Assembly (NCBI RefSeq): GCF_031157315.1
Contig: NZ_JAVIFU010000056.1
Span: forward strand, 1 to 39,240
DNA from: Paenibacillus sp. LHD-38
GTDB lineage: Bacteria; Bacillota; Bacilli; Paenibacillales; Paenibacillaceae
DNA: 39,240 nucleotides
Direction of reading: 5' to 3'
Under the pieces are notes generated by a model, which was not told where the DNA came from, searched no databases, and saw only the letters and a program-made list of their open reading frames with translations. This document shows, one piece after another, positions 24,687 through 32,186 of this stretch. The position numbers and the translations under genes are program-made. The first letter of the stretch is position 1. Every line of letters starts with the position of its first letter.

Positions 24687-24904
24687 GCTATCGTGTCCCG
24701 TTAGTTGAATCATTCTCGCCAATTAATTTTATTTCATCGGCATTAACAGCATCAGTAAAAGTTGAACGCATTTCTGGTCCTTCTCCATATTTAGGTTCAC
24801 AGTCTTGTTGGATTTTAATAATAAAGCCATCTTCAGTTTTATTTGTTTCCATAACTTTATTGATAGCCGCTGCGTTTATTGAACTATCGTACCCGTTAGT
24901 TGAA
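24687..24904 (-). pseudogene. Gene end fragment between repeat copies 9 and 10
   Basis: Repeat copies lie at 24879-24904 (TTGAACTATCGTACCCGTTA) and 24687-24710 (GCTATCGTGTCCCGTTAGTT). Between them one minus-strand frame without a start reads INKVMETNKTEDGFIIKIQQ, then KYGEGPEMRSTF and NADEIKLIGEND, ending at TAG 24688-24690. It looks like the C-terminus of a small secreted or lipoprotein gene. A gene remnant bracketed by repeat copies of the same orientation is what loss of the 5' part of a repeat-bounded cassette would leave. Confidence 0.6.
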
Positions 24905-25150
24905 ACTATTCAGCTTAGTTATCCATTAAACAAGTGCATCGACGTTTAGGCAGTGTCGAATACACAAACCTCCGAAAAACAGTCTAACGAACCCTGCGAG
25001 AAGTCGGGACGGTCACACTATAACCAACCCGAACATGCCGTGGTACCCAGCAGCCAAGCTCCACGTTCCACGGGCATCACGTGAGTCCGCGCCGCCCGGC
25101 ACTGCTCTTCACTTTTAAAGTGAGTACGGGACACGCTGGCGAATGCTCTC
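24905..25150. other. No gene seen
   Basis: GC-rich (especially 25000-25140) compared with its surroundings. I find no coding frame or known RNA motif. Confidence 0.4.
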
Positions 25151-25792
25151 TCAGGTTACATTCAAGATAATGTCCTTTAGTTCAATCAGAGTCTTGATTC
25201 GATAGCTGGCCTGTGAGAAGTCATGTGTTTTTGTGAAGTCGTTATGGACAATAGCACAGTCGATACCAGCCGCCACGGCTGAGTTCAACCCTCTGTTTGA
25301 ATCCTCTACAACCAGGGTCTCTTCTTTGGTAGCTCCGAAGCGCTTTAGGCCGGTCAAGTATGGTTCCGGGTGCAGCTTGGTGCGCTCGTAGTCTTCGCGA
25401 ACAAGGACGAATTCCATGAATTGTCTAATCTGGCGCTTTTCATGAATAAGTTGAAAATCCGCACGTTTTGCAGTCGTCACGATGGCCATGCGGACGTACT
25501 TTGACAGTTCGGCTAGAGTTTCAACTACGCCTTCAATCTCTATGGCTTCTGTTCCTAAATATTCCTGATAATAGACGTTGCGGACCTCACACTGCTTGCT
25601 GATGGTCTGTTCATCAATACCTGCCGCCCTAGCTTGGGACCAAGTGCCCAATGACTGGGTCATGTCGCGGAGGTATTGATCTTTATCCAAGGTAAATCCA
25701 ATGTCAGCCAGAGCGCGTTCTCCCGCTTTGTAATACCAGAATTCAGTATCAACCAGAACACCATCATGATCGAAGAGTATGTACTTTTTCAT
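25151..25792 (-). CDS. HAD-superfamily phosphatase, copy 2
   Basis: Nearly identical to the gene at 7943-8608: FDHDGVLVDTEFW nucleophile motif, IVTTAKR, and VEDSNRGLNSAVAAGI are unchanged. A few substitutions are visible, such as Lys-Leu-His-Pro for Lys-Pro-His-Pro in the loop after YERT and Cys for Arg in ISKQCEV. The C-terminus (LKDIILNVT) is probably the native one. ATG at 25792 follows AAAGGAGAAC. The duplication covers about 660 bp, including the ribosome binding site but little else. Pro to Leu in a conserved loop may weaken this copy. Confidence 0.85.
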   Translation of the reverse strand: MKKYILFDHDGVLVDTEFWYYKAGERALADIGFTLDKDQYLRDMTQSLGTWSQARAAGIDEQTISKQCEVRNVYYQEYLGTEAIEIEGVVETLAELSKYVRMAIVTTAKRADFQLIHEKRQIRQFMEFVLVREDYERTKLHPEPYLTGLKRFGATKEETLVVEDSNRGLNSAVAAGIDCAIVHNDFTKTHDFSQASYRIKTLIELKDIILNVT

Positions 25793-25922
25793 TGTTTCGT
25801 TCTCCTTTGTCAGCTGCGGCAACCATGCGTGCCATCACGCGCCGTTGATCACCCTAAGTAGACGGGCCACTGATGTGTTACTGAAGAAATAAGTTGTTAA
25901 ATAATTTCGATTCTACAATTAC

Positions 25923-25997
25923 ACTATCCTGCCCGTTAGCTTAACGTCCAGCGGTACATATGTAGCTGATAGGCGTTAAACCAACGGGCAGGATAGT
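25923..25997. repeat. GCTAACGGG repeat copies 11a/11b, inverted pair
   Basis: ACTATCCTGCCCGTTAGCTT (25923) and its complement ending AACGGGCAGGATAGT (25997) form 24-bp arms with two or three mismatches around a 27-bp centre. This is the only place where copies face each other across a divergent intergenic region. Confidence 0.8.
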
Positions 25998-25998
25998 T

Positions 25999-26015
25999 CC
26001 AATATGTGGTATTAT
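25999..26015 (+). promoter_or_regulatory. Promoter-like module CCAATATRTGGTATTAT, first copy
   Basis: CCAATATGTGGTATTAT directly follows repeat copy 11b. The same 17-mer with one change (CCAATATATGGTATTAT) is at 26345-26361, directly after repeat copy 12. Each is followed 40-75 bases later by AGGGGGA and a small membrane-protein gene. TATTAT is a likely -10. Confidence 0.5.
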
Positions 26016-26097
26016 TTTTATAAACGATTTAGGGGGAAACCATCAATGCTAATGCGTGTATTTTACTCTTTCATGTTTTGCGGGGAATGGTGAAAAA

Positions 26098-26299
26098 TGA
26101 TTGCTTTTGGCATATTATTTATTTTTATTGGAATTTCAATGATGCTAAATCCAAAATTTTTTTGGGAATTAAATGATCAATGGAAGTCTAAAGATGGAAC
26201 AGAAACTTCAGATCTTATATTTTGAATAAAAGAATTGGAGGAATAATTTGTACTGTTGTAGGGGTTATATTTTTATTGATAAGATTTTATCTTAACTAA
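26098..26299 (+). pseudogene. DUF6199-like small membrane protein with one-base frameshift
   Basis: Frame 1 from ATG 26098 reads MIAFGILFIFIGISMMLNPK and FFWELNDQWKSKDGTETSD, then stops at TGA (26225). The next frame continues SYILNKRIGGIICTVVGVIF and ends LIRFYLN at 26299. Together they give the DUF6199 pattern: helix, P-x-x-FW-x(5)-WKS, E-x-SD-x-Y, RIGG, helix. One missing T near 26215 explains the break. Function of the family is unknown; it is a two-helix membrane protein. A read error cannot be excluded. Confidence 0.65.
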
Positions 26300-26323
26300 G
26301 AAATAAAATCGTTAAATTAATCC

Positions 26324-26361
26324 ATTAAAGAAACGGGCAGATCTCCAATATATGGTATTAT
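26324..26361 (+). repeat. GCTAACGGG repeat copy 12 plus promoter-like module
   Basis: A degenerate copy (TTAAAGAAACGGGCAGATCT, 26324-26343) lies 25 bases after the DUF6199 stop, followed at once by CCAATATATGGTATTAT (26345-26361), the second copy of the promoter-like module. Confidence 0.55.
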
Positions 26362-26401
26362 ATTGGAGTGTGATAGGTAGCGTTGATAAGGGGGATTACC
26401 A

Positions 26402-26578
26402 ATGGAGAAAGAACAGGAGATTCAGGAACTAAAAAAACGTATAGCTACACTCGAGAATCAAGTCCAAAACAAACCTCAGGCATCAAACGTATTGAGGTTT
26501 AGCTTAACTTTTATAATTGTGTTCGTGGTCTTACTGGTCTTGATTGGTATATTCCAATTTATAAGCACAACCAATTGA
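26402..26578 (+). CDS. 58-residue coiled-coil membrane protein
   Basis: MEKEQEIQELKKRIATLENQ begins a short coiled coil of about 22 residues, then a spacer (KPQASNVL) and one strongly hydrophobic helix (FIIVFVVLLVLIGIFQFI). It is a membrane-anchored dimer or trimer with the coil in the cytosol if the N-terminus is inside. Function unknown. ATG at 26402 follows AAGGGGGATTACCA. Its TGA (26576-26578) touches repeat copy 13, which it shares with the convergent gene. Confidence 0.65.
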   Translation: MEKEQEIQELKKRIATLENQVQNKPQASNVLRFSLTFIIVFVVLLVLIGIFQFISTTN

Positions 26579-26601
26579 GCTAACGGATTCGTTAGTTCAA
26601 T
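26577..26601. repeat. GCTAACGGG repeat copy 13, shared by convergent genes
   Basis: GAGCTAACGGATTCGTTAGT then TCAAT. It is short and palindromic (GCTAACG/CGTTAG) and holds or touches the stop codons of both the rightward gene (26578) and the leftward gene (26597-26599). Confidence 0.7.
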
Positions 26602-26680
26602 GAAGGACTGACTCTATATGCTCTTTGCCGATGATTTCACGCTCCACCTTATAATAGGGTAGTTCTGCTTTCCAATTCAT
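26597..26680 (-). CDS. 27-residue peptide gene or gene fragment
   Basis: From ATG 26680, preceded by AAGGAGAG, the frame reads MNWKAELPYYKVEREIIGKE and HIESVLH, ending at TGA 26597-26599 inside repeat copy 13. The strong ribosome binding site suggests real translation. It may be the start of a longer gene cut by the repeat junction. No family recognised. Confidence 0.4.
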   Translation of the reverse strand: MNWKAELPYYKVEREIIGKEHIESVLH

Positions 26681-26751
26681 GATACTCTCCTTGCCATCCT
26701 CCACGGACATTAAATTACAAAGGCAAATTCATTACGACCACTTCACAGAGA

Positions 26752-26790
26752 AGAAGCCGGGATTCTTTAGCGTACGAATTTCCGGCTTTC
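26752..26790 (-). terminator. Terminator of the ectoine operon
   Basis: AGAAGCCGG-GATTC (26752-26765) pairs with GAATTTCCGGCTTT (26776-26789). It lies 34 bases after the UPF0316 stop on the minus strand. It has no long U-tract. Confidence 0.6.
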
Positions 26791-26823
26791 GAGTGTGTTT
26801 ATTCAAAAAGTAAGCATGCCTAG

Positions 26824-27345
26824 CTACCTTTCAATCATTTTCGTCCAAAAGCCGCCTTTAAAATGTCTTGGCTCGTGTGAAATCACGAACGCCCGCGGTG
26901 CATCGGCAGCAATACTATCCATGAGTCTCTTCTCATTACTTCGCTTGACGAGCACTTGCATTACGAGCCGCTTGCCATCCTTGCCGTCCGCTGGCCAAGA
27001 CGTCACGCCATACCCGTAGCTTCTTAGCTTGTCCGGCAAAGTAGTCTCAACGGAATCGGCGATGACCTGCACGACGGAATAGCCAAGCGCCATATACTCT
27101 TCGATTTGGCTCCCCAGATAGACGCCTGCTCCGAAGCCGAGGCAGTAGGCTACCATATGAATAGGATTGGAAAGATTTTGTAGAACAAGATTCAACCCGG
27201 CTAAATAGATGAATACTTCAACCATTGCAAGGAGGGAGGCTGCGCCTCTTCTCCCTTTTATCAGAAAAATTAGGCGCAGCGTAAACAACGATACGTAGGT
27301 TATATTAATAATAGCAATCGAACTAATAAGCAATAACGGGCTCAT
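26824..27345 (-). CDS. UPF0316 membrane protein (DUF5698-DUF2179)
   Basis: 173 residues. Three hydrophobic segments fill the first 95 residues (LLISSIAIINITYVSLFTLR; AMVEVFIYLAGLNLVLQNL; MVAYCLGFGAGVYLGSQIEE), then a soluble DUF2179 domain (VTSWPADGKDGKRLVMQVLV, RAFVISHEPRHFKGGFW). Related domains in YitT-like proteins may bind a small ligand; the role is unknown. It starts 3 bases after ectD with no clear ribosome binding site, so translation is probably coupled to ectD. As the last gene of the ectoine operon it may take part in osmotic response or export. Confidence 0.85.
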   Translation of the reverse strand: MSPLLLISSIAIINITYVSLFTLRLIFLIKGRRGAASLLAMVEVFIYLAGLNLVLQNLSNPIHMVAYCLGFGAGVYLGSQIEEYMALGYSVVQVIADSVETTLPDKLRSYGYGVTSWPADGKDGKRLVMQVLVKRSNEKRLMDSIAADAPRAFVISHEPRHFKGGFWTKMIER

Positions 27346-27348
27346 TAC

Positions 27349-28257
27349 TTATTCACGCACTGCAATGTATAGCGGTCGCGGATTTTGTCCGGAATACGGC
27401 TTCTGAGGCTTATTTTCCGTGCTGTTGTACACAAGGAATACATTACTGCGCGGATCCGGTGTAATGTTGCTGTTCGAACCATGCATCGTATTGCAATCGA
27501 ACAAGATGATGGAACCCGCAGAGCCTAGTGCCGTATGAATGCCGCCTTCTTTGCGGAGCATTTCTAGGCTATCCGGATCTGGAACGCCGTATTCCTGCCG
27601 GCGAAGCGATTGCTTGAAATGATTGTCCGGCGTCTTGCCGATGCAAGATATAAATTTCTTATGCGAACCGGGAATAACCATTAACGGTCCATTATGATGA
27701 TAGTTATCCTCCAGCGCTATAGAACAGCTGAACGCGCGCATAGCCGGCATTCCATCTTCCACATGCCATGTCTCGAAATCTGAGTGCCAATAAAACTCTT
27801 TGCCCGTAAAGCCCGGTTTGAAATTAATGCGGGATTGGTGAACATAGGTGTCCGATCCTAGTAAGTAGTTCGCTATTCCCACGAGTCGCGGGTGCTCGGC
27901 CAGCTTTTTGAAACATTCATTATTATCATGAATGGCGAAGATTGAACGCACTTCTCTGCTTTCCGGCTCTAAAATAACATGCTCCGCCTCTTCCTTACGA
28001 TAAATGTCTCCAAGCTTTTTCAGTTCCGACCGCCATTCAGTAATTTCCTCCGCCGAGAAGAATTGATCTAGAACCAAGAAACCGTTTTGTTCGTAGAAAT
28101 CCGATTGCTCCCTGGTCAAAGGACTTTGCTCCGTCCATTCAGAATAGAGCACAGGGTCTTCACGTTTCATAATAACGGGTACATCGGTTACTCTGGATGG
28201 ATACTTATCCGCTAAAGATTGTTTCTCTAACTGCTCTGATTTCAAAATAGGATTCAT
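27349..28257 (-). CDS. ectD: Ectoine hydroxylase
   Basis: A non-haem Fe(II), 2-oxoglutarate-dependent dioxygenase that converts ectoine to 5-hydroxyectoine. The EctD signature FYWHSDFETWHVEDGMPAMR is complete, with His and Asp iron ligands in WHSDFE; the second His lies in NTMHGSNSN, followed by the 2-oxoglutarate Arg in PDPRSNVFLVYNS. About 302 residues, the usual length. ATG at 28257 follows GGGAG by 8 bases; an in-frame GTG at 28266 is less likely. It starts 21 bases after ectC. The last biosynthetic gene of the operon. Confidence 0.95.
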   Translation of the reverse strand: MNPILKSEQLEKQSLADKYPSRVTDVPVIMKREDPVLYSEWTEQSPLTREQSDFYEQNGFLVLDQFFSAEEITEWRSELKKLGDIYRKEEAEHVILEPESREVRSIFAIHDNNECFKKLAEHPRLVGIANYLLGSDTYVHQSRINFKPGFTGKEFYWHSDFETWHVEDGMPAMRAFSCSIALEDNYHHNGPLMVIPGSHKKFISCIGKTPDNHFKQSLRRQEYGVPDPDSLEMLRKEGGIHTALGSAGSIILFDCNTMHGSNSNITPDPRSNVFLVYNSTENKPQKPYSGQNPRPLYIAVRE

Positions 28258-28278
28258 AACCTTCACTCCCTAATACAT

Positions 28279-28674
28279 TTATTGGGTCTCTTGGGTTTCA
28301 ACTAAAGGATAAACACCATCCGCATCGTGCGTTTCATTGCCCGTAAGCGGTGGATTAAACACACATACCATTCGCATTTGGCTCTTTGCCCGCAGCAAAT
28401 GCTTTTCATTGCCATCCAACGCATAAAGTGTTCCTGCCTCGATCGGATAAACTTTACCACCGATGACCTCTATTTCACCTTCACCTTCGATGCAATACAC
28501 GGCTTCCACATGGTTACGGTACCAAATTAATGTTTCAGTTCCGGCTTTAATAAGCGTATCGTGCATCGAGAATCCCATTCCATCCTTCTTAAGCAACAAA
28601 CGCCGCGAATTCCACGTCAATGTATCGATATCGTCCTTTGTACGAATAACGTCAAACAAATGTTTTACGATCAT
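28279..28674 (-). CDS. ectC: L-ectoine synthase
   Basis: A cupin of 131 residues that cyclises N-gamma-acetyl-diaminobutyrate to ectoine with loss of water. It has EctC features: MIVKHLFDVI, SRRLLLKKDGMGFSMHDT, metal-binding RNHVEAVYCIEGEGEIE with Glu and Tyr ligands, and LDGNEKHLLRA with the ligand His, then VCVFNPPLTGNETHDADGVY. Full length. It starts 45 bases after ectB; ribosome binding site AGGAAGGTG-like. Confidence 0.97.
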   Translation of the reverse strand: MIVKHLFDVIRTKDDIDTLTWNSRRLLLKKDGMGFSMHDTLIKAGTETLIWYRNHVEAVYCIEGEGEIEVIGGKVYPIEAGTLYALDGNEKHLLRAKSQMRMVCVFNPPLTGNETHDADGVYPLVETQETQ

Positions 28675-28719
28675 TTCCTAGCACCTTCCTGTCCTATGCT
28701 AGCCATATATATCATTCGT

Positions 28720-30054
28720 TTATTTATACGTTACTTCAACCTTAGCGACAGCCGCATACTTTACTGTTTTATTTTCGGTTTCTATAACTTCCTTCAAAGC
28801 TTGCTCCATAATCGTAAGTCCCTGCTTCAAAACGGCATCCTCAATCGTAAGCGGGGGCATGAGCTTTGCTACCTCATCGTAAGGCCCAGAGGTTTCCATA
28901 ATTAATCCGTTATTAAACGCTACTGCACATAGTCCCGCCGCCAGATTTGGTTGCCGGAAGGCCATCCCTTGTATAAATCCCTTACCTTTAACTTCGCTTA
29001 TCCAATCCGGGTAGTCCGCCGCCAACCTTTCCAAACAAGCAAAGATGACTTCGGACTTACGCTTGATATCCTTTTGGAAATCATTGGATTTCCAATAACG
29101 GAGCGCTTCGGTAGCTGCTACAAAACCAAGATTATTGCCTCGGAATGTACCATTATGCTCGCCTGGGCTCCAAATGTCATGTTCTGGCTTGATGAGCGTC
29201 AATGCGAGCGGCAGGCCATAACCGCCAATTGATTTCGACAAGCAAACGATATCCGGCTTAATGCCCGAATCCTCAAAACTGAAAAACGTTCCTGTTCGCC
29301 CGCAGCCCATTTGTACGTCGTCAACGATTAGCAGCATTTTATTCTTACGGCAAATCTGCTCTACCCTGCGTAGCCATGCGGAGGAAGCGCTGTTTAGTCC
29401 GCCTTCGCCCTGCAGTGTTTCCAAAATAACAGCTGCTGGAAGATCAATACCGCTCCCAGGATCATCCAGGAGCTTCTCCAGCATGAAGGACGTATCCAAT
29501 GATTCACCAAAGTAACCGTCGTAAGGCATGAAGGTCGTACCCCCAAGCTGTAAACCTGCCCCTGCTCGCTTGAAGCGATTTCCTGTCGCTGACAAAGAAC
29601 CCTGTGTCATGCCGTGGAATGCGTTCGTGAAGCATATGACGTTCGTTCGTCCCGTCACTTTACGTGCCGTTTTCAATGCGCTTTCCACCGTATTGGTTCC
29701 GGTGGGACCAGGAAACATCACCTTATAATTCAGTCTCCGCGGTTGCAAGATAACCTCATTAAACGTTAACAAGAACGTTTCTTTCGCCTTTGTAGCCATG
29801 TCCAGGCTATGGGCTACCCCATCCTCCAGCAAGTAATCGATCAGCTTCGTCCGTATATTGGAATCATTATGCCCATAATTCAATGCGCCTGCACCGGCAA
29901 AAAAGTCAATATAGCACTTCCCGTTTACATCCCACATTTTCGCATTACTCGCCTTCGTAAATACCGTTCGGAAGCTGCGGCAATAGCTGCGAACCTCCGA
30001 CTCCATTTGTTCAAATACACTCAATTTATCTGTTTGCTGCTGCATTTGATTCAT
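28720..30054 (-). CDS. ectB: L-2,4-diaminobutyrate aminotransferase
   Basis: A class III PLP aminotransferase of 444 residues. It makes L-2,4-diaminobutyrate from aspartate semialdehyde and glutamate, the first ectoine step. Visible: FFAGAGALNYGHN, PGPTGTNTVESALKTARKVT, the PLP aspartate in LIVDDVQMGCGRTG, and the Schiff-base lysine in LSKSIGGYGLPLAL. ATG at 30054 follows GGAGGG. It starts 33 bases after ectA. Slightly longer than typical EctB (about 425) at both ends. Confidence 0.96.
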   Translation of the reverse strand: MNQMQQQTDKLSVFEQMESEVRSYCRSFRTVFTKASNAKMWDVNGKCYIDFFAGAGALNYGHNDSNIRTKLIDYLLEDGVAHSLDMATKAKETFLLTFNEVILQPRRLNYKVMFPGPTGTNTVESALKTARKVTGRTNVICFTNAFHGMTQGSLSATGNRFKRAGAGLQLGGTTFMPYDGYFGESLDTSFMLEKLLDDPGSGIDLPAAVILETLQGEGGLNSASSAWLRRVEQICRKNKMLLIVDDVQMGCGRTGTFFSFEDSGIKPDIVCLSKSIGGYGLPLALTLIKPEHDIWSPGEHNGTFRGNNLGFVAATEALRYWKSNDFQKDIKRKSEVIFACLERLAADYPDWISEVKGKGFIQGMAFRQPNLAAGLCAVAFNNGLIMETSGPYDEVAKLMPPLTIEDAVLKQGLTIMEQALKEVIETENKTVKYAAVAKVEVTYK

Positions 30055-30087
30055 CTTAAACCCTCCTTATTTCTGTTGTTTGATCTA

Positions 30088-30606
30088 TTAATGATGGTGA
30101 CGCTTACGAAGCGGACCGATACGAAACAACAGCTCCGGCTCATGGTTCATCCATTCTGGAAACAGGTGCTTGCCGTAGTGCTCGGCTACTTTGCATTCCG
30201 TTCCGTGTTCTGCCGCAAGTCCCGTAAATAGCCTTCTGGAGGGAATATTATCAGGTGCGATGGTCGCTTCGACGTACCGTATATGTTCATTCCCCTTACG
30301 GTTCAATAGCTCTTGCAGCATCGCCTTCGCAATGCCTCGTCCTCTGGATTTCTCGCTTACGGCAACCTGCCAAACGAACAACGTATCCTCCTTATCGGGA
30401 CACCGGTAACCGGACATAAAGCCTTGAATATCCGTCCCGCTGCAAGCAACCGCACACGTTTCTCGATATATATCGCAAAGCATGATATAGCAGTACGGAG
30501 AATTTAAATCAAGCGAGCCCGCATCCCTAATGAGCTGCCAAACAGCTGAACCGTCACTGATGTCAGGAGTGCGCAGACTAAAGCATTCAGTTTCATAAAG
30601 CTTCAT
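30088..30606 (-). CDS. ectA: Diaminobutyrate acetyltransferase
   Basis: A GNAT acetyltransferase of about 172 residues. It acetylates the gamma-amino group of diaminobutyrate using acetyl-CoA. Visible: TPDISDGSAVWQLIRDAGSL, DLNSPYCYIMLCDIY, CoA-binding QVAVSEKSRGRGIAKAML, and IAPDNIPSRRLFTGLA. ATG at 30606 follows AGGAGGTGAGAAGC; a start three codons upstream is possible but lacks spacing. It starts 40 bases after ehuA, continuing one leftward operon. Confidence 0.95.
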   Translation of the reverse strand: MKLYETECFSLRTPDISDGSAVWQLIRDAGSLDLNSPYCYIMLCDIYRETCAVACSGTDIQGFMSGYRCPDKEDTLFVWQVAVSEKSRGRGIAKAMLQELLNRKGNEHIRYVEATIAPDNIPSRRLFTGLAAEHGTECKVAEHYGKHLFPEWMNHEPELLFRIGPLRKRHHH

Positions 30607-30646
30607 GCTTCTCACCTCCTTTTTTTATATGCCCAGATGTATTTTT

Positions 30647-31501
30647 CTAAAGAAACCGCTGTAAAAATGCTTGCAGACGTTCACTTTTCGGGTTTGTAAA
30701 CAGTTCTTCCGGAGTACCTTGCTCAACAATAAGACCTTCCGCCCCGAAAATAACACGATCCGCTACCTCGCGGGCAAACTCCATTTCATGCGTTATAAGC
30801 ATCATCGCCATCTGGCCCTCAAGTGCGATTTCTTTGATGACGGACAACACTTCGCCAACAAGCTCAGGATCAAGGGCAGAGGTTACCTCGTCGAATACCA
30901 TCACCTTCGGCTGCATGACAAGCGCCCTCGCAATCGCAACACGTTGTTTTTGCCCGCCGGACAACTGGGATGGATATACATGCTGCTTCTGGTCCAATCC
31001 GACCTTGCGAAGCATCATAACCGCCCGATCCTCCGCCTCTTCCTTCGATAATCCAAGTACAGAACGGAGAGCCATCGTCACATTGCGCAGCACCGTCATA
31101 TGAGGGAATAAGTTGAAATGTTGAAAGACCATCCCTACTTTGCTGCGCATTTTTTGCAGGTGCTTTTCATTGGCCCGAACCAGCTTCCCCTTTAGCTCCA
31201 TTTGCCATAATGGTTCATCTTCGATTGTAATCGTCCCCGAAGACGGCTCCTCTAGCGTCATCAGCATCCTGCCAAGCGTTGTCTTGCCGGAGCCGCTAGG
31301 TCCAATGAGCGCAATTTTTTCTCCCGGAAATATATCTAGGTCAATTCCTTTAATAACGTGCAGATCCCCGAAGCTTTTCTGGATGGACTGATAACGAACA
31401 ATCGGATTCGTTTGCGGATAGCTCGTTAGTTCGACTAACCGACCACACCCGGGTGATTTTTCCGTTTCAGGCATGATGTTTCTTTCTAACTGAGCGTTCA
31501 T
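30647..31501 (-). CDS. ehuA: Ectoine/hydroxyectoine ABC transporter ATP-binding protein
   Basis: A polar amino acid-type ABC ATPase of 284 residues that powers uptake of ectoine through EhuC/EhuD. Walker A GPSGSGKTT, Q-loop MVFQHFNLFPHMT, signature LSGGQKQRVAIARAL, Walker B VMVFDEVTSALDPE, switch His in ITHEM. The N-terminus carries about 30 extra residues before the usual start. It overlaps ehuD by 4 bases. Assignment to ectoine rests on family resemblance plus its place between ehuBCD and ectA. Confidence 0.9.
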   Translation of the reverse strand: MNAQLERNIMPETEKSPGCGRLVELTSYPQTNPIVRYQSIQKSFGDLHVIKGIDLDIFPGEKIALIGPSGSGKTTLGRMLMTLEEPSSGTITIEDEPLWQMELKGKLVRANEKHLQKMRSKVGMVFQHFNLFPHMTVLRNVTMALRSVLGLSKEEAEDRAVMMLRKVGLDQKQHVYPSQLSGGQKQRVAIARALVMQPKVMVFDEVTSALDPELVGEVLSVIKEIALEGQMAMMLITHEMEFAREVADRVIFGAEGLIVEQGTPEELFTNPKSERLQAFLQRFL

Positions 31502-32178
31502 CGTTTCTCTCCTCCCTCTGGATGCCCGCGCCGGAGCATTCGTTTTTCCAGCCGGCGTATACCGTATGAAAAAATCAAACTGACGATTAAAAACAGCAGA
31601 CCGACAATCGTATATGGTTCAAATACGCGGTAGGAGACGGATGCCTCGCTTTTTGCGGTCAGCAGCAGTTCTACAAGCGTGATGGCTGACAAGGTTGGCG
31701 TCTCTTTAAATATAACGATCAAATAATTGCCCATCATTGGAATAACGGGAGGCAGCGCTTGCGGCAATATAACGGACAGCCACGTCTTCCGCTTTGATAA
31801 ATGAAGGGCTGTTGCTGCTTCCCATTGCCCGCGCGGTACAGCATCGATGCCGGAACGAAATACCTCAGACATATAAGTTCCGTAATGAAGTCCTAAAGCG
31901 ATAACCCCCGTTACAAATGCGGACATCGCAAGCCCCGTCAGCATCGGCACGCTGTAATAAAGAAAGAAAACTTGAACGAGCAGCGGCGTGCTTCGGATAA
32001 ATTCAACAATGGAGCGAACGGTCCATCTAATCAGTCTGTAAGCCGAACGTCCAGCAATTGCAAAAATTAAACCAATTAAGATCGATAATATGAACCCAAT
32101 TAGCGTAGCGCCCAATGTAACCAAAAAGGCATCTAACAGCTTCGGAAGCAATGCAACGACATAATCCCATTTCCACAA
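31498..32178 (-). CDS. ehuD: Ectoine/hydroxyectoine ABC transporter permease
   Basis: A membrane permease of the HisMQ family (about 226 residues, five or so helices) with the EAA loop (YMSEVFRSGIDAVPRGQWEA). It forms a heterodimeric channel with EhuC. TTG at 32178 gives the family-like start MWKWDYVVALLPKLL and has GGAGGTG 9 bases before it; a TTG at 32196 would lie upstream of that site and is less likely. The ribosome binding site overlaps the end of ehuC. Confidence 0.88.
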   Translation of the reverse strand: MWKWDYVVALLPKLLDAFLVTLGATLIGFILSILIGLIFAIAGRSAYRLIRWTVRSIVEFIRSTPLLVQVFFLYYSVPMLTGLAMSAFVTGVIALGLHYGTYMSEVFRSGIDAVPRGQWEAATALHLSKRKTWLSVILPQALPPVIPMMGNYLIVIFKETPTLSAITLVELLLTAKSEASVSYRVFEPYTIVGLLFLIVSLIFSYGIRRLEKRMLRRGHPEGGEKR

Positions 32179-32186
32179 TTCACGTT

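Noticed and set aside
24950..25150. A possible structured RNA in the GC-rich stretch
   Set aside because: I looked for tRNA, rRNA and riboswitch signatures and saw none; GC content alone is not evidence.
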